Positions 55,505-64,000 of a DNA stretch of 64,000 bases are shown one piece after another. Numbering within the stretch: the stretch's first letter is position 1; each line of letters begins with the position of its first letter. Under the pieces are notes generated by a model. It made no database searches. It was not told the origin of the DNA and saw only the letters and a list, made by a program, of their open reading frames with translations. The position numbers and the translations under genes were made by a program. Origin of the DNA: Gottfriedia endophytica (lineage in GTDB: Bacteria > Bacillota > Bacilli > Bacillales > Bacillaceae_G); the NCBI RefSeq assembly GCF_017814275.1, contig NZ_JAGIYQ010000008.1, positions 114,187 through 178,186 on the forward strand. Direction: 5' to 3'.

Positions 55505-56629
55505 TTAACAGGTAGTAACACTGGTAGAAGTTCCACATGAACGATTAATTTTAAAAGCTTCCACCCAGTCTTTTCTGATTTCTTTTTTCAGAATAAAGTC
55601 TCGAATCATTTTGGCAGTTGCAGGAGCCAAGAGAATCCCGTTTCGATAGTGGCCTGTGGCAAATAATATATTTTCATCATTTGGATGTGGACCTATAAAG
55701 GGTCTTTGATCAACTGTTTGTGGACGAAGGCCTGCCCAAAATGACTCTAATTTCATGTCTGTTACAGCTGGAAGCATTGTTTTTGCCTTTGCAATTAGAG
55801 ACTCAACTCCGCTAAGAGTTGGCTTTTCGTTCCACTCATTTACAATTTGCGTTGCACCAATTACAAGTCTTCCGTTATTTCTTGGAACGATACAGCTATG
55901 ATCATGGAATAAAGTATGTTTCAGCGAGATATTTTCACTATAAACAGATAGGCATTCCCCTTTGACAGGAGTAAGTTGATGCTCTAAACCAAGCTCTTTA
56001 AAAAATGAGCTACTCCAAACGCCATTGGCTACTACAACATAATTAGCTTCAAAAATTCCTTTTGTTGTGTTGATTAAGTAGGAACTACCATTTTTTTGAA
56101 TGCTAATTACAGTTGTAAATTCGAAGAGTGATGTACCAAATAATTGTGCACTTCTACTAAATCCGTGACATACAGAAGTAGGTAAGACCGTAACATCATC
56201 TTCAATATAAGCAGCTCCAATAATATCAGGAGAGATACCCGGTATTTCTTTTTTTACATCTTCTGCTCTGTACCATTTAACAGTAGGTAAAGCGAGAATT
56301 TCATTAAGGGATCTTTTTTCTGATTCAGTATAAGCTAGCTTCAGTAAACCGCCTTTTCTATGTTCGATGTCAATTCCACTAAGTTCTTTAATTTCTTCTT
56401 GAACCTGTATATAAGTTTTTTGACTATCTCTTGCAAATGGATAAAAGATCTCAAGATCATTGCATTCAGAGTGAGCACCAAGCATTCCAGCAGCTGCTCC
56501 AGTTGCCTTATTTCCAATTTGTTGGCTTTCCATAACAGCAACATTTAGCTTTTCTTTTGCCAAATAATAGGCAATTGAACAGCCAATAATTCCTCCTCCA
56601 ATGACGACTACATCAAATTTATTTTTCAT
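55505..56629 (-). CDS. thiO: Glycine oxidase ThiO
   Basis: This 374-aa FAD-dependent enzyme oxidises glycine to imino-glycine for the thiazole ring. The N-terminal GGGIIGCSIAYYLA is the dinucleotide-binding fold, and the C-terminal GHYRNGILLAPATA the flavin-contacting region. The ATG of MKNKFDV overlaps the tenI stop (ATGA), so translation is coupled; five more in-frame codons upstream are less likely. The gene keeps its position tenI-thiO-thiS-thiG-thiF, and a MITE now abuts its stop codon. Confidence 0.9.
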   Translation of the reverse strand: MKNKFDVVVIGGGIIGCSIAYYLAKEKLNVAVMESQQIGNKATGAAAGMLGAHSECNDLEIFYPFARDSQKTYIQVQEEIKELSGIDIEHRKGGLLKLAYTESEKRSLNEILALPTVKWYRAEDVKKEIPGISPDIIGAAYIEDDVTVLPTSVCHGFSRSAQLFGTSLFEFTTVISIQKNGSSYLINTTKGIFEANYVVVANGVWSSSFFKELGLEHQLTPVKGECLSVYSENISLKHTLFHDHSCIVPRNNGRLVIGATQIVNEWNEKPTLSGVESLIAKAKTMLPAVTDMKLESFWAGLRPQTVDQRPFIGPHPNDENILFATGHYRNGILLAPATAKMIRDFILKKEIRKDWVEAFKINRSCGTSTSVTTC

Positions 56630-57228
56630 TGTTGTTCTAAACACCTTTCATAAAATTGAATGGCCGAAGCTAATGGATCACTTGATGAAAAGATTCCTGA
56701 CATAACTGCAATCCCATCTGCTTTTGCTTGGCGTATTTCTTTTACAAGATCTGGCGTTATTCCACCTATTGCATAAACAGGAATTTGAAGTTCCTTTTTC
56801 ATCTCTATTAGATTATTAATTCCGTTAGGAGCTTTTCCTTTTTTACAATTTGTTTCATAGCAATGACCATAAAGAACATAATCTGCTTTTTCTCTTTCTG
56901 CTTGTTTCGCTTCTTCTATCGAGTGAACTGAACGCCCAACCTGAATAGTTGGAAATTTTTCTTTTACATCTTTACTAGGAAGGCTGTGACCAGGTAATTG
57001 AACGTTTGCAATATTCATAAGTAGTGCTACATCTAGCCGGTCATTTAGTACGATTTTTTCCATCATGACATTTCCTTCTTTTAAAAGATTTAGAAGTGAA
57101 ATGATTTCGCTACATGTTTTCGTTCGTTCTCTAATATGTACGTAGTCCACAACATCTTTAATTTGAATAATGATGGAAGCTAGTTCTTCGACGGAATGTG
57201 AGTCATCCGTAACTGCAATGAGCTTCAT
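56626..57228 (-). CDS. tenI: Thiazole tautomerase TenI (ThiE-family)
   Basis: This 200-aa TIM-barrel protein belongs to the thiamine-phosphate-synthase fold family. Features are HIRERTKTCSEII, VGRSVHSIEEAKQAEREKADYVLYG and PVYAIGGI. First place in a riboswitch-controlled operon, directly before thiO, is the position of tenI in B. subtilis, and TenI tautomerises the thiazole product. A ThiE-like synthase activity cannot be ruled out from sequence. GGAGGAG lies 9 bases before the ATG. The tenA gene that precedes tenI in B. subtilis is absent. Confidence 0.82.
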   Translation of the reverse strand: MKLIAVTDDSHSVEELASIIIQIKDVVDYVHIRERTKTCSEIISLLNLLKEGNVMMEKIVLNDRLDVALLMNIANVQLPGHSLPSKDVKEKFPTIQVGRSVHSIEEAKQAEREKADYVLYGHCYETNCKKGKAPNGINNLIEMKKELQIPVYAIGGITPDLVKEIRQAKADGIAVMSGIFSSSDPLASAIQFYERCLEQQ

Positions 57229-57323
57229 AGTTTCTCCTCCTTCATAGAATGAGTAGGAAAGGTTTCCTGTCTTTTATGTAAAAGAGGTCTATAAGAAATT
57301 CTAAATTTAATAGCTTAGTATAA

Positions 57324-57362
57324 TAAAAAAGACCACTCTCCCAGACAGGAAAGTGGTCTTGT
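57324..57362 (-). terminator. Riboswitch expression-platform terminator
   Basis: AAGACCACTTTCC pairs with GGAGAGTGGTCTT and is followed by TTTTTATT on the minus strand. It lies between the TPP riboswitch and tenI and would form when TPP is bound. Confidence 0.88.
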
Positions 57363-57391
57363 AATTTGCAGGATAAATGCACAAAAACAAT

Positions 57392-57486
57392 GCGCCACTT
57401 CCCTACGCAGGTACGAACCTGTTCAGGTTTTGAGGGTTTAAAAGTAACTACTTTATTCTCAGCCCTTATCAAGGGTTCCCCTAGTG
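57392..57486 (-). ncRNA. TPP riboswitch (THI element)
   Basis: Read on the minus strand, the conserved blocks appear in order: ACTAGGGG, GGGCTGAGA, AAACCTGAACAGG and ACCTGCGTAGGGAAGTGGCG. The aptamer is followed by an intrinsic terminator and then by the tenI-thiO-thiS-thiG-thiF operon, so high thiamine pyrophosphate stops transcription. Confidence 0.95.
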
Positions 57487-57711
57487 TTAAATAAAAATAT
57501 CGGTATTATATGAAATTAATCACATCATACCATAAAATTTAAAATATACAATAATAATTTATATTCTAGGTTATGTTTAGCTATACACAAAATAAAAAAA
57601 TTTCCTTCAATTTCTGAAATTTTATTAAAACTAGCGATAGAGGTTGAGCTTTTTTAAAATCTTATGGAATAATAGGTAAAAGATAGAACTATTCGGAGAA
57701 GGTGTATATAA

Positions 57712-58842
57712 ATGCAGAAAATAATTGTAGTAGGAGCAGGAATCCTTGGCGCTTCCACAGCTTACCATCTTGCAAAATCAGGTGCAGATGTTACTTTGGT
57801 TGACCGATTCGACCTGGGACAAGCTACTGACGCCGCAGCGGGAATTGTTTGCCCTTGGATTTCGCAAAGACGAAATAAAGCATGGTATCAGCTAGCAAAA
57901 GGAGGGGCACGATACTATCCAACTCTGATTGAGCAATTAAAAGCTGATGGTGAAACAGAAACTGGATATGGCCAGGTCGGAGCGATTAGTTTACATACGG
58001 ATACAAATAAACTAGAAAAAATGGTAGAAAGAGCACTTAAACGACGTGAGGATGCGCCTGAAATAGGGGAGATTAAGATTTTATCTCCTGACGAAACAAA
58101 GAAATTGTTTCCGCCATTAGCAGAGGAATATAGTTCTGTATACATAGGCGGGGCAGCTCGTGTAAATGGAAGAGAATTACGAAATGCTTTGATAAATGCT
58201 TCTAAAAAGCATGGAGTTAAGGTTCTTCAAGGAGATGTAACTTTAATTCATAAAAATAATCAGGTCACTGGAATAAAATTAAATGATCGTACTTTGATGG
58301 CAGACAAGGTGATTGTTACAGGAGGTGCTTGGTCAAGCGAACTATTAGAGCCTCTTGGTATCAATTTTTTAGTGACACATCAGAAAGGGCAGATTATTCA
58401 CTTAGAAATAAATGATGTTGATACGAGTCAATGGCCAGTTGTTATGCCTCCAAATGATCAATATATTCTCTCTTTTGGAAAGGGGAGGATAGTTGTAGGA
58501 GGAACCCATGAAAATAATGTTGGATTTGACCATCGAGTTACAGCAGGGGGGATGAATGAAGTATTAGGTAAGGCTTTAGAAGTAGCACCGGGATTAACAA
58601 ATAGCACTTTCATTGAAACTAGAGTAGGCTTTCGTCCGTTTACACCAGGTTTTCTCCCTGTTATCGGAGCGCTCCCGAATTATGAAGGATTATTAATTGC
58701 TAATGGATTAGGGGCTTCAGGTTTAACAAGTGGACCTTATCTCGGATCTGAACTTGCGAAGCTGGCACTTGGTATTGAAACAGAGCTTGATATTAGTCAA
58801 TATGAGGTTGCAGGAGCGATTGAACCTGTTGATATAATTTGA
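57712..58842 (+). CDS. FAD-dependent D-amino-acid dehydrogenase-like oxidoreductase (DadA family)
   Basis: This 376-aa protein of the DAO/GlpD-type family begins VVGAGILGASTAYHLA, a clear dinucleotide-binding fold, and ends with GLGASGLTSGPYLGSELAKL. It contains VGGTHENNVGFDH and RVGFRPFTPGFLPVIG. Members oxidise D-amino acids, glycine or N-methyl amino acids; this one is distinct from the nearby ThiO. GGAG lies 11 bases before the ATG. It diverges from the thi operon, with the riboswitch leader and a 230-bp gap between. Its exact substrate is open. Confidence 0.83.
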   Translation: MQKIIVVGAGILGASTAYHLAKSGADVTLVDRFDLGQATDAAAGIVCPWISQRRNKAWYQLAKGGARYYPTLIEQLKADGETETGYGQVGAISLHTDTNKLEKMVERALKRREDAPEIGEIKILSPDETKKLFPPLAEEYSSVYIGGAARVNGRELRNALINASKKHGVKVLQGDVTLIHKNNQVTGIKLNDRTLMADKVIVTGGAWSSELLEPLGINFLVTHQKGQIIHLEINDVDTSQWPVVMPPNDQYILSFGKGRIVVGGTHENNVGFDHRVTAGGMNEVLGKALEVAPGLTNSTFIETRVGFRPFTPGFLPVIGALPNYEGLLIANGLGASGLTSGPYLGSELAKLALGIETELDISQYEVAGAIEPVDII

Positions 58843-58859
58843 AAATTGTACCACTAGAT

Positions 58860-58912
58860 AAAGTGAAACTTCCATCAGTGGGTGTCTTATTGCCCGTTAA
58901 TGCGGGATAAAA
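58860..58912. repeat. Short intergenic repeat, copy 2
   Basis: AAAGTGAAACTTCCATCAGTGG followed by a small hairpin CCCG-TTAATG-CGGG and GATAAA. It matches the block at 44841-44884. Both lie in 3' intergenic gaps. Confidence 0.6.
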
Positions 58913-58915
58913 ATA

Positions 58916-58960
58916 AAAATCCTCTTGTACGGATAGATGCTATCTGTACAAGAGGAGATA
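58916..58960 (-). terminator. Terminator of immune inhibitor A gene
   Basis: TCCTCTTGTAC-GATAG pairs with CTATC-GTACAAGAGGA. A T-run follows on the minus strand just beyond the inhA stop codon. Confidence 0.85.
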
Positions 58961-58988
58961 CTAACAAATTTTATACTTTTTCAGACTC

Positions 58989-61370
58989 TTATTTATAAAT
59001 AACGATTGCTCCAACTGAACCATCTTTTGATTGATCTGTAACGTTAACTTTTAGACCATAATGGCCAATATTACGTCCAGCATCAGGTAAGAAACTATTG
59101 TTAAAATCATTGCTATCATTGAATAGAGAAATACCTTTTTGGCTAGGTGAAGTTAATGTTTGAGTTGGATATACCAAATTCAAACCTGATGTAGAAGCTA
59201 AACCAAATGCAGCATCTGCAACATGATATCGGCTTGATGCTTCAACTCCTGTGTTCCATAATAAATCAGTGTTATTATGAGCATCAACAACTCCAAGGAA
59301 TCCGTCACCAGGGTGAATTCCAGTCCAGTTATCTGTATAACTGTCATCTACATACCATACTACTAATCCACCATCATAGCTCATTAAAGAATTACCACGT
59401 TTAATGTGGCCAAGACCTTCGTCTACTCCTTTATGGCTTCTCCATTCTAGTAAATAATATTGATCTGTGTATTTGTTACCATCAGACTTTGTAAAACCTT
59501 TTAATGTAAATGGAGAAGTACTGTTTTCACCATTATCATCTAATACTGTTTGCCCATCTGCTGTAACCTTAATATTATCAGCAAAGAACCCTATTAATGA
59601 AGTACCCCAGTCTGTAGCAGAACGTAAACGAAGCTGAATTTTTTGTCCAGCATATTGTGATAAATCAAAGGATTGTGGTTCCCATCCATTTGACTTACCA
59701 GTGAAACCAGGCATTGAGTCTATGATTGTAGGGTAACCATTAGGAACAACATCGTCTCTAGTGTTAGCATTTCCTAAAGATTTCCAAGTAACTCCGTTAT
59801 CTGTTGAAACTTGAGCAAATGCGAAATCCCATTGTTCTTCCATATCATACCAAGCGTCTAATGTTAAAGTAGCAGATTTTTTACCTGTTAAATCAACATT
59901 TGTAACCATGCTATTATCCATTTGATCTGCCTGACCACCCCAGTACTCATAGCTTCCTGAAGCAGGGGTATTCACAGGAGTTTTCTTTTCCGGTAAATTC
60001 ACTTGAACGGCCTGATTATTTTGTCCATTAGTAGAGTTTGCTTGATCAAGTAGGAATCCAGTACCTTTTTTATTAATATCTTCCCAATTAACAACAGTAG
60101 GATTTGTCCAATTACCACCTAATGTTGATTGAAAGTAAGATTTTGCCCAAGGAGAGAAACCTGTTGGTTCTGTTCCAGGAATCTTACCAGCCCATGAACC
60201 AGCTGACATAATAGACCAATACTCAACTGCTTCACCAGCTCCAGTATAATTCGTGTCATATTCATCAGGTAAACCTAAATCATGTCCGAATTCATGAGCA
60301 AATACACCAGTTGCTCCATCTTCAGGCATCATCGTATAGTCATAAAAACCAGGTAGACCTTTTCCTACTCCATCTAGATCAACCAATTTAGCAGAACGGT
60401 GTGACCAAATCGCATTATCACCTAATGAGCCTCCACCAGCTTCTTGTCCAACACCTGCATGGATAATTTGTAGATGATCAACTAATCCATCTGGTTCGTT
60501 CAGATTTCCATCACCATCTAAATCATGTGGATCTTCTAAATCATAATCTTGTACAGGGATTCCAGCGGCTAAGGCAGCTTTATAGGTATCAATAACCAAT
60601 TGTTTTGAACCACCAGGAGCTACATTATCATGTCCGCCTTTTGAACTATCAGCACCATAAAATTTAGCAGTTCCAGGAACCTTTAACCAGCCATAAGCTT
60701 TACCCTCAACTGTAAATGTTCCACCAGATTGTTGCTCATAATATTGCTTTTGGGAAATGAAATTCTCGCCATTTGGACCTTTCACACCATTAGGACCAAA
60801 AATCATATCTTCATAGTGTCCTGGAGTGTAATCTTTATAGTAGTTATCAGTTTCATCAGGTTTAATGTTGTTGTGACCGTAATCTGAGAATTCTACCATT
60901 AAAGTTAACACTTTGACTGATTTTGGTTTCCCATTATAAGGAGTTTCTTTCACTGGGTCTGGGTGGTTATTCCCATTACCATTTTTTCTACCATTCCCAT
61001 GTCCTTTATTAAAGTATTTAAACTTTTGGTGTTTCGAAGCATCTGCTGCTTTTGCTTTCGGAGCAATCGGATCAACATCATTGTCTTTGTCAATTTGTTT
61101 ACCTTTAAAATTTAAGTAATTATTTAATGCTTGCTTCTTTTGAGCATCTGAAGCATCTTTCGAAATTACACCTCTTTGAATCAGTGAATCTAGTAATCTT
61201 TCATCATTTATTAATGCTAAATCTAAAGAATTATGAGAATGAGAGACTTGTGCTTGTACCTTATTATGTATACTTGCACTCGATGGTCCAACAAGAGATG
61301 TTGGAAGGGATGAAAATAATGTACCTGCAAATAAAACAGATGTGAGTCCAGACATTAAAAGCTTGTTCAA
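58989..61370 (-). CDS. inhA: Immune inhibitor A-like secreted metalloprotease (M6)
   Basis: This 793-aa secreted zinc protease is close in length to B. cereus InhA1. A signal peptide spans about 1-25, with a propeptide to about 140. The zinc site HEFGHDLGLPDEYD has His359, Glu360 and His363 and a third Asp ligand. Domain beginnings match the family (VKVLTLMVEFSDYGHNN). The C-terminal half contains a sheet domain (SQYAGQKIQLRLRSATDWGTSL) also found in the bacillopeptidase F of this window. InhA cleaves host antimicrobial peptides and other proteins. No regulator site was recognised upstream. Confidence 0.92.
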   Translation of the reverse strand: MNKLLMSGLTSVLFAGTLFSSLPTSLVGPSSASIHNKVQAQVSHSHNSLDLALINDERLLDSLIQRGVISKDASDAQKKQALNNYLNFKGKQIDKDNDVDPIAPKAKAADASKHQKFKYFNKGHGNGRKNGNGNNHPDPVKETPYNGKPKSVKVLTLMVEFSDYGHNNIKPDETDNYYKDYTPGHYEDMIFGPNGVKGPNGENFISQKQYYEQQSGGTFTVEGKAYGWLKVPGTAKFYGADSSKGGHDNVAPGGSKQLVIDTYKAALAAGIPVQDYDLEDPHDLDGDGNLNEPDGLVDHLQIIHAGVGQEAGGGSLGDNAIWSHRSAKLVDLDGVGKGLPGFYDYTMMPEDGATGVFAHEFGHDLGLPDEYDTNYTGAGEAVEYWSIMSAGSWAGKIPGTEPTGFSPWAKSYFQSTLGGNWTNPTVVNWEDINKKGTGFLLDQANSTNGQNNQAVQVNLPEKKTPVNTPASGSYEYWGGQADQMDNSMVTNVDLTGKKSATLTLDAWYDMEEQWDFAFAQVSTDNGVTWKSLGNANTRDDVVPNGYPTIIDSMPGFTGKSNGWEPQSFDLSQYAGQKIQLRLRSATDWGTSLIGFFADNIKVTADGQTVLDDNGENSTSPFTLKGFTKSDGNKYTDQYYLLEWRSHKGVDEGLGHIKRGNSLMSYDGGLVVWYVDDSYTDNWTGIHPGDGFLGVVDAHNNTDLLWNTGVEASSRYHVADAAFGLASTSGLNLVYPTQTLTSPSQKGISLFNDSNDFNNSFLPDAGRNIGHYGLKVNVTDQSKDGSVGAIVIYK

Positions 61371-61593
61371 TGAAAAACCCCCTTATTATTAATTAGTGTT
61401 ACATTATCATAATATTAGAAATTTTTAATTAATTATAGTGATTTTAGTCGTGAAAATCTGACAATTTTAGAGGGTTCTTTTTGCCTAAAATATTGTGAAA
61501 TTTCCAAATTTTTGATATGTTAAAGAGAAAAGTGTCTAAAAATTGAAAAGTTTATCAGAATTTGAAGTATTTTATATAGAGGGAAAGCATGGT

Positions 61594-63822
61594 ATGAAAA
61601 ATAAAATTCTAAAATATAAAATTTCAATCATATTGATTTCTATCATTTTTTTAGAAATTACTGCGTCAGTATTCTTACTTCGAGATCGAATTAATGATTC
61701 TATGAAGAAATCAGCTATGGTCATTGTTGCAATTATTTTCATTCTTGTTATTCTGGTTGGAATTAAAAAAATATCAGAAGAATTTAGGAAAAATAAGAAA
61801 AGGCTAAAAAATATATATGATACATTAGATGTTGCTATTTGGTCACATGATTTAAGAAATGATACGTTAATCATAACCCCTGGAATTGAGAAGTTATATG
61901 GTTATTCGTTAGAAGAATTTTATCAAGATTTTTCTCTTTGGAAAAAAGTAATACACCCTGAGGATTTACCTGTTTTAGTTGAAAGAGAAAAAATGCTTTC
62001 TCAAGGAGAAGCGGTAACGAGTGTCTATCGAATCATTCGTCCTGATGGTGAAATTCGTTGGATACAGGACCGAGGTATACCAACAGTTGATGAAGATAAG
62101 GATTTGGTAGAGTTTAGTAGCGTATTGTTTGATATTACAAAACGGAAAGAGAGTGAGGAGCGATATCGAACATTAGTGGAGATGTCACCGGACTTTATTG
62201 CTGTTTTTAGTAGGGGACAAATAGATTACATAAATGAAGCTGGATGCAAGCTATTTGGTGCATTAAGTCATAAAGAATTAGTTGGCCATCCAATTGGAAA
62301 ATTGTTACCATCTAGCCTTATTAAGGAAATTAAAAATAGTGAGTTAGCACTTGAAGAACATTTTGATAAAAAAACTAGGTTTGAATTTCAAACGCTTAGT
62401 TTCGATGGTCAAACGATTGAAGTTGAAATGACAACAATGCCAATTTTTTATGAGGGCCGAACTGCAACACAAATTGTAGGGAGAGATATCTCACAAAGAA
62501 AGAAAACGGAAAAAACCATTGAACAGATGGCCTTTTATGATGCTTTAACAGGCCTTCCAAATCGCTATATGTTTAGAAAACACTTAAATGAAATTTTAAC
62601 GAATCATGAAACTAAAAAGTTAGCAGTTTTATTTCTAGATTTGGATCGTTTTAAAAATATTAATGATACAAAAGGACATACAATAGGGGACCTTTTACTT
62701 AAAATCGTAGCAAATCGATTAAAAATGGCTGTTAATAATAAGGGGATGGTTTCACGTCAGGGTGGAGACGAATTTATTATTCTACTAGAAGATATAGGCA
62801 AAGAAAAAGTTGCTAATGTGGCTAATCAGATCATTGAACAATTTTCTAATTCAATTGAAATTAATCAACAAGAGTTTTTTGTAACTCCAAGTATTGGAAT
62901 AAGTATCTTTCCTAATGATGGAGAGGATGAAGAAACGTTAATTAAACATGCTGATACTGCTATGTATTTAGCAAAAGAACGAGGGAAAAATAATTTTCAG
63001 TTTTATACATCGAAGCTTCAAGAGCATGCTTCACGTAAGATGGAATTAGAAAATGGATTAAGAAAAGCATTAGAACATGAGCATTTATCGTTATACTATC
63101 AACCTCAGGTGGATTTAGAAACAGAAAAAATTGTAGGGATTGAAGCTTTAATTCGTTGGAATCATCCAATGAATGGAATGATCCCTCCATCAGAATTTAT
63201 TCCATTAGCCGAGGAAACCGGAATTATAATCCCTATAGGTAAATGGGTATTAAGAAAAGCATGTGAACAAAATATGTATTGGCAAAAACTTGGATATAAA
63301 ACAATCCCAATTGCTGTAAATGTTTCAGTTAGACAGCTTCAAGAGGATGATTTTGTTGAAACAGTAACAACTATTTTGGAAGAGGTTGGATTAGATCCCC
63401 AATACTTAGAACTAGAAATTACAGAAAGCATTATGCAAAACATCGAAAGATCTACCATTATTTTAAATCAATTGAAAGAATTAGGTGTGAAAATTTCAAT
63501 TGATGATTTTGGAACTGGCTATTCTTCATTAAGCTATTTAAAGCATTTGCCTATTGATAGCATCAAAATTGATAAGTCTTTTATTGATGATATTATTAAC
63601 CATTCGAACCAAGGTGAGATGGTAAAAACCATCATTAATATGGGGCATAATTTAACGTTTAATGTTATAGCTGAAGGTATTGAAACTCAAAAGCAAGTAA
63701 TGTTTTTAAAGCAACATGAGTGTAAAAGCGCACAAGGGTATTTCTATAGTAAGCCCTTACCAGCCGAACAAATGGAAAAACTTTTATCACATGGTGTTAT
63801 TTCAAATGGTATTTCTCTTTAA
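61594..63822 (+). CDS. PAS-PAS-GGDEF-EAL membrane protein (cyclic-di-GMP turnover)
   Basis: This 742-aa protein has two N-terminal membrane helices (about 5-25 and 40-60), two PAS domains (about 75-190 and 195-310) and GGDEF and EAL domains. RQGGDEF and EALIRW are intact, as are DDFGTGYSSLSYL and IAEGIETQ. It could both make and break cyclic-di-GMP. I start at ATG 61594 (MKNKILKYK) because GAGGG lies 9 bases before it. The longer frame begins with a TTG and lacks a ribosome site. It is the second intact GGDEF-EAL protein of the window and differs from the soluble one at 22544-24763. Confidence 0.87.
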   Translation: MKNKILKYKISIILISIIFLEITASVFLLRDRINDSMKKSAMVIVAIIFILVILVGIKKISEEFRKNKKRLKNIYDTLDVAIWSHDLRNDTLIITPGIEKLYGYSLEEFYQDFSLWKKVIHPEDLPVLVEREKMLSQGEAVTSVYRIIRPDGEIRWIQDRGIPTVDEDKDLVEFSSVLFDITKRKESEERYRTLVEMSPDFIAVFSRGQIDYINEAGCKLFGALSHKELVGHPIGKLLPSSLIKEIKNSELALEEHFDKKTRFEFQTLSFDGQTIEVEMTTMPIFYEGRTATQIVGRDISQRKKTEKTIEQMAFYDALTGLPNRYMFRKHLNEILTNHETKKLAVLFLDLDRFKNINDTKGHTIGDLLLKIVANRLKMAVNNKGMVSRQGGDEFIILLEDIGKEKVANVANQIIEQFSNSIEINQQEFFVTPSIGISIFPNDGEDEETLIKHADTAMYLAKERGKNNFQFYTSKLQEHASRKMELENGLRKALEHEHLSLYYQPQVDLETEKIVGIEALIRWNHPMNGMIPPSEFIPLAEETGIIIPIGKWVLRKACEQNMYWQKLGYKTIPIAVNVSVRQLQEDDFVETVTTILEEVGLDPQYLELEITESIMQNIERSTIILNQLKELGVKISIDDFGTGYSSLSYLKHLPIDSIKIDKSFIDDIINHSNQGEMVKTIINMGHNLTFNVIAEGIETQKQVMFLKQHECKSAQGYFYSKPLPAEQMEKLLSHGVISNGISL

Positions 63823-63842
63823 TAGAGAGATACCATTTCTTT
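63804..63842 (+). terminator. Terminator overlapping the end of the GGDEF-EAL gene
   Basis: AAATGGTATTTCTCT (63804-63818) pairs with AGAGAGATACCATTT (63824-63838), with one G-T pair. CTTTAT follows. The stem includes the last codons of the gene. Confidence 0.8.
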
Positions 63843-63844
63843 AT

Positions 63845-64000
63845 GTGCGCCCAGCATGTGCATAATCTATAGGGTGCAAGTCCCGAGCCATGAAGGCAGT
63901 AGTAGTGGTTAGCTTAAGACAAGGGTGTCTGTGGTGACGCAGAATCTGAAGGAAGTCGGCGGCAAATTTCCGACCTAAGGAACACGAACTTCATATAAGG
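63845..64000 (+). mobile_element. 5' end of a group II intron (runs off the window)
   Basis: The sequence begins GTGCGCCCAGCATGTGC and continues with TATAGGGTGCAAGTCCCGAG, GAAGGCAGTAGTAGTGG, AAGGGTGTCTGTGGTGACG, CTGAAGGAAGTCGGCGGCAAA and GAACACGAACTTCATATAAGG. These are the conserved domain I blocks of bacterial group II introns, in the usual order. The intron starts 6 bases after the terminator hairpin of the preceding gene. Its reverse transcriptase gene would lie beyond the window. Confidence 0.88.

Noticed and set aside
57242..57472. 76-codon minus-strand frame over the thi leader
   Set aside because: It covers the TPP riboswitch and its terminator, which explains the sequence better than a protein.

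Overview
The window is AT-rich chromosomal DNA from a Bacillaceae member. The thi operon under a TPP riboswitch, sigV-rsiV-oatA, pdaA, an alkA/RNA-methyltransferase pair, bacillopeptidase F, immune inhibitor A and a thiol-activated cytolysin all point to Bacillus or a close relative. The mix looks more like a cereus-type soil or opportunistic species than the B. subtilis group, but I cannot name the species. Coding and control signals are typical Gram-positive: strong Shine-Dalgarno sequences, and bidirectional hairpin terminators between convergent genes.

Layout. 1-7.2 kb: 3' end of a class I fumarase, pdaA, a fused GT2/TagF-like teichoic-acid polymerase, alkA with an RNA uracil methyltransferase, and a BsuPI-type protease inhibitor. 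7.5-14 kb: a 1441-aa bacillopeptidase F, then a 680-bp regulatory gap with a long perfect palindrome and tandem repeats, a MITE-like element, and an RRNPP-type (HTH+TPR) regulator. 14-20.4 kb: a tRNA-dihydrouridine synthase, a recombinase relic, a Rieske oxygenase/amino-acid permease pair opposite a GntR regulator, and a frataxin-like gene with a decayed partial copy. 20.5-27.6 kb: a CMD-family protein with a TPP enzyme, a GAF-PAS-GGDEF-EAL protein, and an ABC-F ATPase behind a leader peptide and attenuator. 28-34.6 kb: a cholesterol-dependent cytolysin, a PAS histidine kinase, a CuA-type lipoprotein, and a LysR/YeiH divergent pair. 35-44.7 kb: a response regulator with a BTAD domain, a very large two-kinase hybrid sensor, a secreted dockerin protein and a secreted cohesin protein. 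45-51.7 kb: a second RRNPP regulator, oatA-rsiV-sigV (lysozyme resistance), and a MarR mini-operon. 51.7-64 kb: a GH18 protein, the tenI-thiO-thiS-thiG-thiF operon, a DadA-like oxidoreductase, immune inhibitor A, a PAS-GGDEF-EAL protein, and the 5' end of a group II intron placed right after a terminator.

Two things stand out. First, the 35-44.7 kb cluster looks like a self-contained signalling and surface-assembly system: adjacent genes encode a cohesin module and a dockerin module that share the same Ig-like repeats, next to their probable two-component system. Second, short elements of about 208-243 bp are scattered through the window. Their ends begin GGCT and, in four copies, they are flanked by perfect 8-bp direct repeats. 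This fits non-autonomous elements (MITEs) mobilised by an ISL3-type transposase. One lies inside the thi operon at the thiO stop codon, and another separates an RRNPP regulator from the sequence downstream.
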